Shown: positions 1 to 8,791, counted from the first letter of the stretch. The stretch is DNA of 64,000 bases from Stigmatella aurantiaca DW4/3-1 (GCF_000165485.1 NC_014623.1:5722893-5786892); one strand, 5' to 3'. Notes: generated by a model from the letters alone, not told the origin. Numbers and translations are program-made.

Positions 1-329
1 AAGGCATCCAGCCGTCCCGGGCCAAAGCAGGTCTCCTCCCCTGTATGACAGGCGGGACCCGCCTTCTCCACGCGCGCCAGGACCGCGTCCCCGTCGCAGT
101 CGGCCATGAGGGACACCACGCGCTGCACATTGCCGCTGGTGGCCCCCTTGTGCCACAGGCCCCGCGTGCGGGAGCGGTAGTGCATCTCCCCCGTGGCCAG
201 CGTCCGCTCCAGCGCCTCCCGGTCCGCGTGCGCCACCATCAGCACGTCCCCGCTGCGGGCATCCTGCGTCACCACGGTGACCAGCCCATTGCCCTTGGTG
301 AAATCCAGCTTGGAGAGATCCAGCGTCAT
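1..329 (-). CDS. hisI: Phosphoribosyl-AMP cyclohydrolase, 3' end cut by window
   Basis: Opens the ring of phosphoribosyl-AMP in histidine synthesis (third step). The 109 codons present read from an ATG that overlaps the hisF stop as ATGA. The family signatures are all visible: [13 protein letters not shown], the Asp-rich metal site DCDGD, and the Cys pair in CHTGEETCF. Since a stand-alone HisI is only about 110-130 residues, little is missing beyond the left edge. Whether a HisE domain follows cannot be seen. It is the last gene of the his operon inside the window. Confidence 0.95.
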   Translation of the reverse strand, partial: MTLDLSKLDFTKGNGLVTVVTQDARSGDVLMVAHADREALERTLATGEMHYRSRTRGLWHKGATSGNVQRVVSLMADCDGDAVLARVEKAGPACHTGEETCFGPGRLDA

Positions 330-1087
330 GCATGGCTCCTGATGCGGAGGCCGCTTCCCAGCAGCAGCGTTTTGATGGCGCCCACGGTGGTGAGCCCGTC
401 ATGGAGGATGCCCGCCACCAGCGCCGCATCCGCCTTGCCATCCGTGAGCGCCTCTCGCACGTGCTGTGCGTTCCCAGCGCCCCCCGAAGCGATGACCGGC
501 ACGGCCACCGCCTCGGCGACGGCCCGTGTCAGCTCCAGGTCATATCCCGAGCGGGCCCCATCCCGGTCGATGCTCGTGAGGAGCACTTCCCCAGCCCCCC
601 GGCGGACACACTCGCGGGCCCAGTCCACCGCATCCAACCCCGTGGGGGTCCGGCCTCCACGGGTGTAGACGCGCCATCGGCCGTCCTCGCGCCGGGCATC
701 GATGCTGGCCACCACGCACTGGGCGCCGAAGCGCTCCGCGCACGCGGTGAGCAACTCCGGGTTCGTCACCGCCGCCGAGTTGATGCTCACCTTGTCCGCC
801 CCCGCCCGGAGCGCTCGGCCCACGTCGTCCGCGGTGCGCACGCCCCCGCCCACCGTCAGGGGGATGAAGAGCCGCTCGGAGGTGCGATGGACGACATCCC
901 ACAACGTCTCCCGCTCCTCGGCGCTGGCGGAGATGTCGAGGAAGGTCACCTCGTCCGCCCCTTCGGCCTCGTAGCGCATGGCCAGCGCCACCGGGTCGCC
1001 CACATCGCGCAGTCCCTCGAACTGGACGCCCTTCACCACCCGTCCGCCCTTCATGTCCAGACAGACGATCAACCGCCGCGCCAGCAT
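326..1087 (-). CDS. hisF: Imidazole glycerol phosphate synthase, cyclase subunit
   Basis: Makes imidazole glycerol phosphate and AICAR from PRFAR, using ammonia channelled from HisH. The 253-residue (beta/alpha)8 barrel begins [20 protein letters not shown], carrying the catalytic-face Asp after CLD, and has the second phosphate site motif IASGGAG near the C-terminus. The ATG overlaps the hisB stop (TGATG). A GTG one codon upstream is an alternative, but typical HisF proteins begin with the MLA..I.CLD pattern. Translationally coupled to hisB and hisI. Confidence 0.96.
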   Translation of the reverse strand: MLARRLIVCLDMKGGRVVKGVQFEGLRDVGDPVALAMRYEAEGADEVTFLDISASAEERETLWDVVHRTSERLFIPLTVGGGVRTADDVGRALRAGADKVSINSAAVTNPELLTACAERFGAQCVVASIDARREDGRWRVYTRGGRTPTGLDAVDWARECVRRGAGEVLLTSIDRDGARSGYDLELTRAVAEAVAVPVIASGGAGNAQHVREALTDGKADAALVAGILHDGLTTVGAIKTLLLGSGLRIRSHA

Positions 1088-1623
1088 CACTTCACCTCCA
1101 GGGCGATGGAGCCCTTGGTGCTGAAGACCGTGCCCGAGTCCACCATGGCATCCCGCAGCGCCAGGCCAAGCGCCTTGAAGGCCGCCTCCGTGAGGTGGTG
1201 GCTGTCCTTGCCCCGGAGGATGCGCAGGTGGAGCGTCACCTTGGCGTGCTCGCAGAACGAGCGCATCCAGTGGTCATACAGCCGGTTGCGCAGCGGCCCG
1301 CGGTAGTAGAAGCGTCCGCAGGTGTCGATGACCGCCTGCACCAGGGCGTCATCCATGGGCAGGGTGCGCTCGCCATAGCGCGCGGCAGTGGGAGGGATGA
1401 TCTGATACACCGCCGTGCCCAGGGTAATGGCCACGTCCTCCATGATGTGGTGGCGCAAATCCCCCCGCGCGTGGAGCGTCATGTCCAGCCCCGCGTAGCG
1501 CGCGAAGGTCCCCAGCATGTGGTCGAAGAACTTCAGGCCGGTGTCCACCTGGGCCACGCCCTTGCCCCGCGTCAGCTCGATGCGGATCTGGGTCTCCTTC
1601 GTCTCCCGGGTCACGATCGTCAT
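1087..1623 (-). CDS. hisB: Imidazoleglycerol-phosphate dehydratase (monofunctional)
   Basis: Dehydrates imidazole glycerol phosphate to imidazole acetol phosphate. This is the 178-residue monofunctional form, without the phosphatase domain of the enterobacterial fusion. Metal-binding histidine/glutamate motifs are present: FDHMLG, HHIMED and [12 protein letters not shown]. The ATG overlaps the hisA stop as ATGA, which rules out the much longer open frame upstream. Histidinol-phosphatase must therefore be encoded elsewhere, since no such gene lies in this operon segment. Confidence 0.95.
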   Translation of the reverse strand: MTIVTRETKETQIRIELTRGKGVAQVDTGLKFFDHMLGTFARYAGLDMTLHARGDLRHHIMEDVAITLGTAVYQIIPPTAARYGERTLPMDDALVQAVIDTCGRFYYRGPLRNRLYDHWMRSFCEHAKVTLHLRILRGKDSHHLTEAAFKALGLALRDAMVDSGTVFSTKGSIALEVK

Positions 1624-2333
1624 GCGAACTCCCGTGCGACCGCGGCCGCGTCGAGCTTCCCCGTATAGAGGGCCATGCCAATGACGGCCCCATGGGCGCC
1701 CGCGTCCGCCAGGGCCCGGAGGTCTTCCAGCGTCGTCACGCCGCCCGAGGCATACACCCGGTGACGGCTCTCGCGAATCACCTCCTGCATCAAGGGCAGA
1801 TCCACCCCACCCATCTGCCCTTCCTTGTGGACGGCCGTCACCAGCAGCCCTCCCAGGGGCAGCGGGTCCAGCACCGCGAGCACGTCCTTCACATCCCGGG
1901 CGCTGCCCGCCGTCCAGCCTCGCGTCACCACCTCGCGGCCCTTCACGTCCGCGGCCACCACCACGCGGCCCGGAAAGCGCCCGGCCACATCCGCCAGCCA
2001 GGCGGTGTCCTCGATGGCGCGCGTGCCCACCACGGCGAACGAGGCGCCCCGGGCGAGCACCGCCTCCACCTTCTCCGCCTCCCGCACACCACCGCCCACG
2101 GTGAAGGTGAGCCCCGGCTCGTGGGAGAGCAACCGGGCGATGACCTCCAGGTTGGAGCCCTTGCCCAGCGCAGCATCCAGGTCCACCACATGGAAGGTCT
2201 TGAAGCCGAAGCTCCGCCACTTCTTCAACGCATCGAGCGGCTCGTTCACGCGCACGCGCTCGGCGTCGTACGAGCCGCCCACGAGTTGCACACACGCCCC
2301 TTCCCTCAGATCGATGGCGGGAATGGCAATCAT
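1620..2333 (-). CDS. hisA: ProFAR isomerase
   Basis: Amadori isomerase converting ProFAR to PRFAR, fourth step of the pathway. It is a 237-residue (beta/alpha)8 barrel starting MIAIPAIDLREG, with the expected Asp of AIDL, VVDLDAALG and the phosphate-binding loops FTVGGGVR and YASGGV. It is a half-barrel repeat homologue of HisF, three genes away. The start overlaps hisH by ATGA. Confidence 0.95.
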   Translation of the reverse strand: MIAIPAIDLREGACVQLVGGSYDAERVRVNEPLDALKKWRSFGFKTFHVVDLDAALGKGSNLEVIARLLSHEPGLTFTVGGGVREAEKVEAVLARGASFAVVGTRAIEDTAWLADVAGRFPGRVVVAADVKGREVVTRGWTAGSARDVKDVLAVLDPLPLGGLLVTAVHKEGQMGGVDLPLMQEVIRESRHRVYASGGVTTLEDLRALADAGAHGAVIGMALYTGKLDAAAVAREFA

Positions 2334-2923
2334 GACGTCACCTCTTTCAGAAAAGCCTGGAGGAAACCCACACCCGCCGAGGAACTCTTCTCGGGATGGA
2401 ACTGCACCCCGAGCACCTTGCCTCGCCGCACCGAGGCCGGGAAACGATCCTCCTCGTGCGTCGTCCAGCCCGACACCACGCCGGGCTGCTCGGCACGGCA
2501 GGCAAAGCTGTGGGCGTAATAGACGGAGTTCAGCGTCACGCCCTTCACCGCGGCATCCTCCTCCACGGAGTTCCAGCCGATGTGCGGCACCTGCCGGGCC
2601 TTCAGCCGCGTCACCCGTCCCTGGAAGATGCCGAGCCCCTGGCCCTCGCCCTCATCGCTGCCCTCGAAGAGCAACTGCATGCCCAGGCAGATGCCGAGAC
2701 ACGGCAGGCCCTGCTCCAGCGCCTGGCGCATCGGCTCACGGCCGGGCTCGAGCCGGGCGGCCGCGGAACCAAATGCCCCGACCCCAGGAAGCACGAGCAC
2801 GTCCGTCTCCAAGGCCTTCCGGGGATCGGTCTGCACCCGGACGTCCGCGCCCGCGGCCGTGGCGAGCGCTTTGGCGAGGGAGTGGATGTTCCCCGCGCCG
2901 TAGTCAAACAAGGTGACTCTCAT
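2330..2923 (-). CDS. hisH: Imidazole glycerol phosphate synthase, glutaminase subunit
   Basis: Class I glutamine amidotransferase feeding ammonia to HisF. The 197-residue form starts MRVTLFDYGAGNIHSLAKAL, overlapping the hisC stop by ATGA. A longer in-frame extension exists but lacks family similarity. The catalytic Cys sits in GICLGMQLLFEGS, and the His/Glu pair in GVQFHPEKS. HisH and HisF are separated by hisA and hisB. Confidence 0.96.
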   Translation of the reverse strand: MRVTLFDYGAGNIHSLAKALATAAGADVRVQTDPRKALETDVLVLPGVGAFGSAAARLEPGREPMRQALEQGLPCLGICLGMQLLFEGSDEGEGQGLGIFQGRVTRLKARQVPHIGWNSVEEDAAVKGVTLNSVYYAHSFACRAEQPGVVSGWTTHEEDRFPASVRRGKVLGVQFHPEKSSSAGVGFLQAFLKEVTS

Positions 2924-3954
2924 CGCCATGCCTCCCGCAGCGCGCCGAGCGCCGCTTCCATCATGGGCCAGGGACCACAACCGATCCGAAGCGCCTCGCC
3001 CACCCCGGTCAGCCCCTGAAAGGCCCGGATGTTCACCCCCTGCTCCCGCATGCGGGCAGCCACCTGAATCGCGCCTGGAAAGGGAACGAAGACGAAGTTG
3101 GCCTCGGTGGGAAGCGGCTTCAGGCCCATTGCCTCCAGCGCCTCCACCAACCGTTGACGGAGCGCCTGGACCTCCCCGGCATGCGCCTTCACCCAGGGCA
3201 GATCCTCGGTGAGGGCCGCGATGGCCATGCGCTCGGCGACGCCATTGTGCTTGTAGGGGCCACGCGCTTTCTCCACCTCGGCCACCAGCTCGGGGCGGCC
3301 GATCGCGTAGCCCACCCGCATGCCCGCCAGGCCAAAGGCCTTGGACAGCGTCCGCGTGACGAGGACGTTGGGCCGCGAGCGGACCAGGTCCACGTTGCTG
3401 CCACGGGAGAACTCCGTATACGCCTCATCCAGGAGCACGATGCCGGGCGCCGCATCCACCAACCGCTCCAAGGCGGCACGAGAGGCCACCGTGCTGGTGG
3501 GGTTGTTGGGCGAGCAGACATAGAGGAGCCGGGCCCCCGTGGCGAGCATCGCCTCCACGTCGATGTCCCAGTCCTGCCGGAGCGGCACCGGGGAGAACTG
3601 AAGCCCATTCACCCGGGCGAAGTAGGACATCATCGAGAAGGAAGGATCCGGAACAGCGATGCGCTCGCCAGGCTCCAGGAAGGCTCGCAGCGCACAGTCG
3701 ATGAGATCGTCCGAGCCACAGCCCGTGGTCAGCCACGAAGGCTCGAAGCCCGTGTACTGGGAGAGGGCCTGCTTGAGGTCCGGCGCATAGCTGATGGGGT
3801 AGCGGGTGATGAGCGAGGAGGCGGCCTCGCGCAGGGCGCGCTCGGCGGCCGGAGGGACCCCGAAGAGGTTGGTGTTGTCGCTCAGGTCCACCCGGCACGG
3901 AACGGCCGGTGGCGAGTAGAGCGAGATGTCTCGGTAGGACGGACGGGTGCGCAT
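2920..3954 (-). CDS. hisC: Histidinol-phosphate aminotransferase
   Basis: PLP-dependent fold-type I aminotransferase acting on imidazole acetol phosphate. At 344 residues it has the usual family length. Visible motifs are DLSDNTN near the N-terminus, CSPNNPTS, LLDEAY (PLP-binding Asp), and TLSKAFGLAGMRVGY with the Schiff-base Lys. The ATG shares one base with the hisD stop (TGATG); a GTG one codon earlier is possible. The specific substrate rests mainly on its place in the operon. Confidence 0.94.
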   Translation of the reverse strand: MRTRPSYRDISLYSPPAVPCRVDLSDNTNLFGVPPAAERALREAASSLITRYPISYAPDLKQALSQYTGFEPSWLTTGCGSDDLIDCALRAFLEPGERIAVPDPSFSMMSYFARVNGLQFSPVPLRQDWDIDVEAMLATGARLLYVCSPNNPTSTVASRAALERLVDAAPGIVLLDEAYTEFSRGSNVDLVRSRPNVLVTRTLSKAFGLAGMRVGYAIGRPELVAEVEKARGPYKHNGVAERMAIAALTEDLPWVKAHAGEVQALRQRLVEALEAMGLKPLPTEANFVFVPFPGAIQVAARMREQGVNIRAFQGLTGVGEALRIGCGPWPMMEAALGALREAWR

Positions 3955-5255
3955 CACGAATGTCTCCAGGCCCGGGCGGCTTCCGCGTGGGCAAAAAGCC
4001 CCTCACTGTCAGCAAGTGTTCCCACATCCTCCGCGAGCCGAGCCGCCGCCTCACGGTCCACCCGTTGCCAAGCGGTCCACCGGTAGAAATCGAGCACGGA
4101 CAACCCCGAGTAGGCATGCCCCAGCCCCGCGGTGGGCAGCACATGGTTGGCGCCCGTCATGTAGTCCCCGAAGGCCACGGAGGCACGCTCCCCGAGAAAG
4201 ACGGTGCCGCAGTGCCGCACCCGTGCCAGGTGCTCCTGGGGGGCTGCGGTGGCAAGGAGCAGATGCTCGGGCGCGAAGGCCGACACGAAGGGCCACGCCT
4301 CTTCCAGGGAGTCCACGCTCAGAACGGCGCCCCGCTCTCTCAAGGAGGTGGAGACAATCTCCCGCCGCCGCGCCCGGGCCGACGCGCGCTCCACCGCCTG
4401 GGCCACCGCATCGGCCTGGGCCTGCCCGACCGCCAGCGTCACGCAACAGGCGTCCGGATCGTGCTCGGCCTGGGCCAGCATCTCGCGGGCCACGGCTTCG
4501 GGATCCGCCGAGCCATCCGCCACGACGAGGATCTCACTGGGCCCCGCGGGAGCATCGATGGCCACCGCGTCCACCACCTGGAGCTTGGCGGCGGCGACAT
4601 AGGCGTTGCCGGGACCCACGATGCGATCCACCCGGGGCACACTCTGGGTGCCATAGGCCATGGCGGCCACGGCCCCCGCCCCGCCCAGGGCGAAGACCCG
4701 GTCCGCTCCCGCCAGCAACGCCGCCGCCAGCACCCCGGCCGCGGGCAGCCCATCGGGCCCAGGCGGCGAGCAGACGATGACCTCCCCCACCCCGGCCACC
4801 TTCGCCGGCACAACCCCCATCAACACACTGCTGGGGTACACGGCCCGGCCGCCCGGCGCATAAACCCCCACCCGCCCCAGCGGGTCCGGCCTCCGGCCCA
4901 CGACGATGCCCGGCTCCGTCTCCACCTCGATGGCCTGGGGCTTCTGGGCCCTGTGGGCCGTGGCGATGTTGCGGGCGGCCCGCTCCAGGGCACTCCGGAC
5001 CTCCGGCTTCAACGCGGCGAGGGCCTCCTCCCACCGCGCCCGGGGCACCTCGAGCGACGAGAGCCGGGCCCGGTCGAACTGAAGCGCCATCTCCAGCAAC
5101 GCGGCATCGCCGTCCTGGCGCACACGGGCGATGAGCTCGCGGGTCCGCTCGGCGACCTGGGCATCCGACGTTCCCGAGCGCTCGAGCAGGCGGCGCCGGG
5201 CCTCGGGGGACAAACCGGAGAGCGGCCCCCGGTACTTCAGCGTTCCAGCGCTCAC
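3954..5255 (-). CDS. hisD: Histidinol dehydrogenase
   Basis: Zn- and NAD-dependent four-electron oxidation of histidinol to histidine. The 433-residue protein contains GPGNAYVAAAKLQV, the GPSEILVVAD stretch and the late YMTGANHVLPTAG motif holding zinc/catalytic His residues. GTG start (VSAGTLKYRG) is preferred because it overlaps the hisG stop as GTGA and the 14 residues upstream in the longer frame look non-coding. Confidence 0.95.
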   Translation of the reverse strand: MSAGTLKYRGPLSGLSPEARRRLLERSGTSDAQVAERTRELIARVRQDGDAALLEMALQFDRARLSSLEVPRARWEEALAALKPEVRSALERAARNIATAHRAQKPQAIEVETEPGIVVGRRPDPLGRVGVYAPGGRAVYPSSVLMGVVPAKVAGVGEVIVCSPPGPDGLPAAGVLAAALLAGADRVFALGGAGAVAAMAYGTQSVPRVDRIVGPGNAYVAAAKLQVVDAVAIDAPAGPSEILVVADGSADPEAVAREMLAQAEHDPDACCVTLAVGQAQADAVAQAVERASARARRREIVSTSLRERGAVLSVDSLEEAWPFVSAFAPEHLLLATAAPQEHLARVRHCGTVFLGERASVAFGDYMTGANHVLPTAGLGHAYSGLSVLDFYRWTAWQRVDREAAARLAEDVGTLADSEGLFAHAEAARAWRHS

Positions 5256-6109
5256 GGCATCAACCTCTCGATGCGGGTGACGAGGATGCCCTCGCACCCC
5301 AGCGCCTTCAGGCCATTGATGGTGCGGTAGATGGTCTTGGCCGAGACCACGGAGTGCACGGCCACGAAGTCCCCGCCGTTCATGATGTCCACGACGGTCG
5401 GCCCGTTGAGGCCCGGGAGCACCTCCCGCACCTGGGCCAGGACCTTGCGCGGGACGTTGGCCATCAAGTAGCGCTTGCCGCGGGCGGCCAGCACCGAGCC
5501 CAGGGCCTGCTTCAGCTCATCCAGCTTCCGCACGGCCTCCTCGCCGTTGCGCTTGCACGCCACCAACCGCGCGCTGGACTCCAGGACGGTGCCCACCTCG
5601 TGCAAGCCATTCATCTTCAGGGTGGAACCGGTGGAGGTCAGATCCACGACGATGTCCGCGATGCCCAGGTGGGGGGCAATCTCCGCCGCGCCCGAGACCG
5701 GAACCACCGTCACCTGCTGCCCCCGGCGGCTGAAGAATTCCTGCGTCAGCCGGGGGAAGCAGGAGGCCACGCGCATCCCCTCCTTCACCCCGTCCACCGA
5801 GGTGATGCCGCTCTCCTCACGGGCGGCCACCACCAGCCGGCACTTGCCGAACTCCAGGTCCATCAAGGGCTCCACCTCGCGTCCGGACTCATTGACCAGG
5901 TCCCACCCGGTGACACCGGCATGCGCGGCCCCATCCGCGACGAACTCGGGAATGTCCTGGGCCCGAACGAAGATGGCTTCGAACTCGCCACCCAGCGAGG
6001 CGGTGAGGGCTCGCTCCCCTCGGGCACGAACCTCGAGGCCGGCATCGTTGAACAACTCGCGAACCTCTTCGGAGAGGCGGCCTTTGTTGGGAAGGGCGAT
6101 CTTCAGCAT
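5252..6109 (-). CDS. hisG: ATP phosphoribosyltransferase, long form
   Basis: Commits ATP and PRPP to histidine synthesis. The 285 residues make this the long, HisZ-independent form: catalytic part (MLKIALPNKGRL; DIVVDLTSTGSTLK as the PRPP loop) followed by a C-terminal ACT-like regulatory domain of about 75 residues ending LVTRIERLMP, the usual site of histidine feedback. It is the first structural gene of the operon. An intrinsic terminator and a His-rich leader ORF lie just upstream, so both enzyme feedback and transcription attenuation are likely. Confidence 0.96.
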   Translation of the reverse strand: MLKIALPNKGRLSEEVRELFNDAGLEVRARGERALTASLGGEFEAIFVRAQDIPEFVADGAAHAGVTGWDLVNESGREVEPLMDLEFGKCRLVVAAREESGITSVDGVKEGMRVASCFPRLTQEFFSRRGQQVTVVPVSGAAEIAPHLGIADIVVDLTSTGSTLKMNGLHEVGTVLESSARLVACKRNGEEAVRKLDELKQALGSVLAARGKRYLMANVPRKVLAQVREVLPGLNGPTVVDIMNGGDFVAVHSVVSAKTIYRTINGLKALGCEGILVTRIERLMP

Positions 6110-6148
6110 GGGGGCTTCCAGGGGGAGTGCGAGGGGAAGGCGGAAACG

Positions 6149-6178
6149 AAAAAAGCCCGTCCAGGGAGGACGGGCTTT
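6149..6178 (-). terminator. Intrinsic terminator in the his leader (attenuator)
   Basis: On the minus strand a perfect 11-bp stem (AAAGCCCGTCC / GGACGGGCTTT, 5-nt loop) runs straight into six Ts, ending 39 bases before the hisG ATG. It lies between the His-rich leader ORF and hisG. The 5' arm element CCCGTC is exactly complementary to GACGGG at 6250-6255 inside the leader ORF, just after the His codons, so a mutually exclusive antiterminator is possible. The hairpin is seen directly; the attenuation role is inferred. Confidence 0.85.
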
Positions 6179-6213
6179 CGGTCACTGCGGCAGGGCCGGA
6201 GGGGTGGGTCTTG

Positions 6214-6306
6214 TCAGACAGTCACCCTGGCATGCGCGCGGCGAACGGTCCCGTCAGGGCCGAGCCGATGATGCGCATGGGGATGATGCTGGAAGCAAAG
6301 ACGCAC
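6214..6306 (-). CDS. hisL: Histidine-operon leader peptide (regulatory)
   Basis: Thirty-codon ORF upstream of the hisG attenuator. From a GTG it reads VRLCFQHHPHAHHRLG and onward to a TGA. Five His codons fall within seven codons (6268-6288), all CAT, with a sixth at codon 25. Such runs are the hallmark of attenuator peptides, where ribosomes stall when charged tRNA-His is scarce. Start choice is uncertain: the GTG at 6306 has only a weak AGG ahead of it, and an in-frame GTG at 6333 would give 39 codons. The proposed promoter would place transcription start almost on the nearer GTG. Confidence 0.75.
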   Translation of the reverse strand: MRLCFQHHPHAHHRLGPDGTVRRAHARVTV

Positions 6307-6314
6307 GGGGCCTA

Positions 6315-6343
6315 TCAGTAATGGAGCCCACACCGTCCGTCAA
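6315..6343 (-). promoter_or_regulatory. Putative sigma-70 promoter for the his operon
   Basis: TTGACG, 17-base spacer, TACTGA on the minus strand. Transcription would start near 6308, giving a leader of about 200 nt that carries the His-rich ORF and the terminator. The -35 is good and the -10 mediocre. If right, the leader ORF is essentially leaderless. Confidence 0.5.
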
Positions 6344-6445
6344 CCCCTCCTTTGGCCACCAGGAAACAGGGTGCATCCGGCTGTCGGCTGTGATTGGACG
6401 GAGGGCAGCCGAGAAGGCAGCGAAGGTGGTAATTTCCCTTACCTG

Positions 6446-6476
6446 TTGGCGATCGAAACCCGGAAACCTTTAGAAT
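6446..6476 (+). promoter_or_regulatory. Putative promoter of the HD-GYP regulator gene
   Basis: TTGGCG and TAGAAT separated by 19 bases. The predicted start point (about 6483) lies within a few bases of the GTG at 6485, so the message may be leaderless. The spacer is longer than ideal. It is divergent from the his promoter. Confidence 0.35.
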
Positions 6477-6484
6477 CCCCTCCC

Positions 6485-7684
6485 GTGGAAGCCATTCCTC
6501 CTGCCCCTCCCCGAATCTTGATCGTGGACGACGATGATTCCGTCCGCGACGTCATCTCTGTCCTCCTCGCGGAGGAGGGCTACAACTGCGTAGTCGCCAA
6601 CGGCGCTGAGATGGCACTGGACGTCGCGGGCGAGGCAGAGACGCCGCTCGTCATCAGCGACATGAAGATGCCGGGCAAGGACGGACTCTGGCTGCTGGAC
6701 AACCTGCGAGAGCGGCTCCCGGACACCTCGGTCATCATGCTGACGGGCTACGGGGACACGGAGTCCGCGGTGGACTGTCTGCGCCGGGGCGCGGTGGACT
6801 ACCTGCTCAAGCCCCCCAAGCTGACGGATCTGATCCGGGCGATCGAACGCGCCCTGGCCAAGCGCCGCATCGAGCTGGCGCGCAAGCGTTACCAGAAGAA
6901 GCTCGAGCGCAAGGTCCGGGATCGGACCGCCGAGCTGCGCACGGCCTTCAAGGACATCGCCAACACCTACCAGAACACCCTGCTGGCGCTGGTGGCCGCG
7001 CTGGACGCGCGGGAGCACGAGACGTCGGACCACTCGCAGCGGGTGGTCTCCTATACCTCGGCCATCGCCAACATCATGGGCATCCAGGGCAAGGAGCTGG
7101 ACGAGATCGGCCGCGGCGCGCTGCTGCACGACATCGGCAAGATCGGCGTGCCAGACGCCGTGCTGCTCAAGCCGGGCAAGCTCACGCCGGACGAGTGGAT
7201 GGAGATGCGCAAGCACCCGGACATCGGCTTCCAGATGATCCAGAACATCCCCTTCCTCTCCACCCCCGCCCAGATCGTCCTGTCCCATCAGGAGCGGTGG
7301 GATGGGGCCGGCTACCCGCGCAACCTCCAGAAGCATGAGATTCACGTCGGCGCGCGCATCTTCGCGGTGGCCGACACGCTGGACGCGATGACCAGTGACC
7401 GGCCCTACCGCAAGGGCACCACGTTCGCCAACGCGATCCAGGAGATCAAACGCTGCGCCAACACGCAGTTCGATCCCGAGGTCGTCCGCGCGTTCCTGGA
7501 CATCGGCGAGGAAGGGCTGGTCCGGATCAAGCTGGAGATGGCCGAGCGCAAGCTCAAGCCGCTCGAGGCCGAGGCCCGGGCGCAAGAGGCCGAGGCCGAG
7601 CTGGAACGGCTCACCGAGGAAGATGACCTGGAGCTGACGCCCGTGCCCTCCGCGCCGCCCCTGTCCGGCAACAAAGTGGCCTGA
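6485..7684 (+). CDS. Response regulator with HD-GYP phosphodiesterase domain
   Basis: Receiver domain (about residues 8-125: IVDDDD acidic pocket, phospho-acceptor Asp in VISDMKMPGKDG, switch Thr in MLTGYGD, Lys in LLKPP), a coiled-coil linker (KRRIELARKRYQKKLERK), then an HD-GYP domain (about 160-345) with HDIGKIGVPD and HQERWDGAGYP. That combination predicts phosphorylation-controlled hydrolysis of cyclic di-GMP or a related dinucleotide. No DNA-binding domain; the C-terminus is a Glu/Ala-rich helix. GTG start chosen because the receiver begins right after it; the frame stays open to an ATG at 6371, but that segment does not look coding. No kinase partner is adjacent. Confidence 0.88.
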   Translation: MEAIPPAPPRILIVDDDDSVRDVISVLLAEEGYNCVVANGAEMALDVAGEAETPLVISDMKMPGKDGLWLLDNLRERLPDTSVIMLTGYGDTESAVDCLRRGAVDYLLKPPKLTDLIRAIERALAKRRIELARKRYQKKLERKVRDRTAELRTAFKDIANTYQNTLLALVAALDAREHETSDHSQRVVSYTSAIANIMGIQGKELDEIGRGALLHDIGKIGVPDAVLLKPGKLTPDEWMEMRKHPDIGFQMIQNIPFLSTPAQIVLSHQERWDGAGYPRNLQKHEIHVGARIFAVADTLDAMTSDRPYRKGTTFANAIQEIKRCANTQFDPEVVRAFLDIGEEGLVRIKLEMAERKLKPLEAEARAQEAEAELERLTEEDDLELTPVPSAPPLSGNKVA

Positions 7685-7762
7685 GTCTCACACCACAGGA
7701 CACTTGGTCCGAGCCCGGCTGTTCTTGCAAACGAAGGCCTGGATTAAGACGTTGTTCTGGTT

Positions 7763-8782
7763 ATGACTCCCGCCATGCTTCCGCTCGCCAGCTCGCGTGA
7801 TCCGCTCGCGCCCCCGCTTCTGGATGCCCAGGGCCGGCGAATGACGTACCTGCGTCTGAGCGTGACGGACCGCTGCAACTTCCGCTGCACCTACTGCTCC
7901 CCTGCCTCGTGGGGCGGCAAGAAGGACCTGCTCTCGGCCCTGGAGTTCGAGCGCATCGTCTCCGTCTTCGCGAGCATGGGCATCCAGCGCGTGCGCCTGA
8001 CGGGCGGCGAGCCCCTCATCCGGCCAGACATCCTGGAGATTGCCCAGCGTCTGTCCGCCCTTCCGGGCGTGGAGCGGGTGGCCATTACCACCAACGCCAG
8101 CCACCTGGAGCGCCTGGCGGTCCCGCTGCGCGAGGCGGGCGTCAGCCAGCTCAACATCAGCCTGGACACGCTCAGCGCGGAGACCTTCCGCCGCATCTCC
8201 AAGCAGGGGGACTTCGCCTCCACCCTGCGCGGCATCGACGCGGCGGCGGCGGCGGGCTTCGCCTCGCTCAAGCTCAACGTCGTCGTCATGCGGGGCGTCA
8301 ACGACGGCGAGGCCGCCGCGCTGGTCGAATACGCCCATGCGCGCGGCCTCACCCCACGCTTCATCGAGCTGATGCCGTTCGGTCAGGGAGAGCCCGTTCC
8401 CACCGCCGAGCTGATCGAGCGGCTCCAGGCCTCCGGCCTGCCGCTGGCGGAGGAGCTCGTGGAGGAGCGCACCCGGGTGAGCACCTCGGGGCCTGCGCGT
8501 TACTGGCGCGCGCCGGGGGGGCTCGTGGGCTTCATCTCCCCGCTGACCCAGAACTTCTGCGGCGGGTGCAACCGGGTCCGGGTGGCCTCCAACGGAGACC
8601 TGCGCAGCTGTCTGGGCGGGCGCGCGCAAGCCCCTCTGCACCAGCTCATCCGCGGAGGGGCCTCGGACACGGAGCTGGCGCTGGCCATCCGTCAGGCCCT
8701 GGGCGACAAGCCCGAGGGCCACCGCTTCACCGAGACCGGCAACGCCGCCACGCTCCTACCGATGATGGGCATTGGCGGCTGA
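7763..8782 (+). CDS. moaA: GTP 3',8-cyclase (molybdenum cofactor biosynthesis)
   Basis: Radical SAM enzyme starting molybdopterin synthesis. It has the N-terminal cluster CNFRCTYC (Cys38, 42, 45), the SAM motif TGGEPLIR, and the second C-terminal iron-sulfur site in NFCGGCNRVR...LRSC. It ends in the functionally important double glycine (MGIGG). At 339 residues it is of normal length. It is a lone gene with no moaC/moaE neighbour in the window; a molybdoenzyme that would use the cofactor is encoded at 42968-45325. No convincing Shine-Dalgarno precedes the ATG; an in-frame ATG four codons later is an alternative. Confidence 0.95.
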   Translation: MTPAMLPLASSRDPLAPPLLDAQGRRMTYLRLSVTDRCNFRCTYCSPASWGGKKDLLSALEFERIVSVFASMGIQRVRLTGGEPLIRPDILEIAQRLSALPGVERVAITTNASHLERLAVPLREAGVSQLNISLDTLSAETFRRISKQGDFASTLRGIDAAAAAGFASLKLNVVVMRGVNDGEAAALVEYAHARGLTPRFIELMPFGQGEPVPTAELIERLQASGLPLAEELVEERTRVSTSGPARYWRAPGGLVGFISPLTQNFCGGCNRVRVASNGDLRSCLGGRAQAPLHQLIRGGASDTELALAIRQALGDKPEGHRFTETGNAATLLPMMGIGG

Positions 8783-8791
8783 GAGGCTGGA

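Noticed and set aside
6302-6343. TTG start at 6343 just after AAGGAGGGG as an alternative his leader ORF
   Set aside because: That frame does not read the CAT run as histidine, and the TTG is part of the proposed -35.
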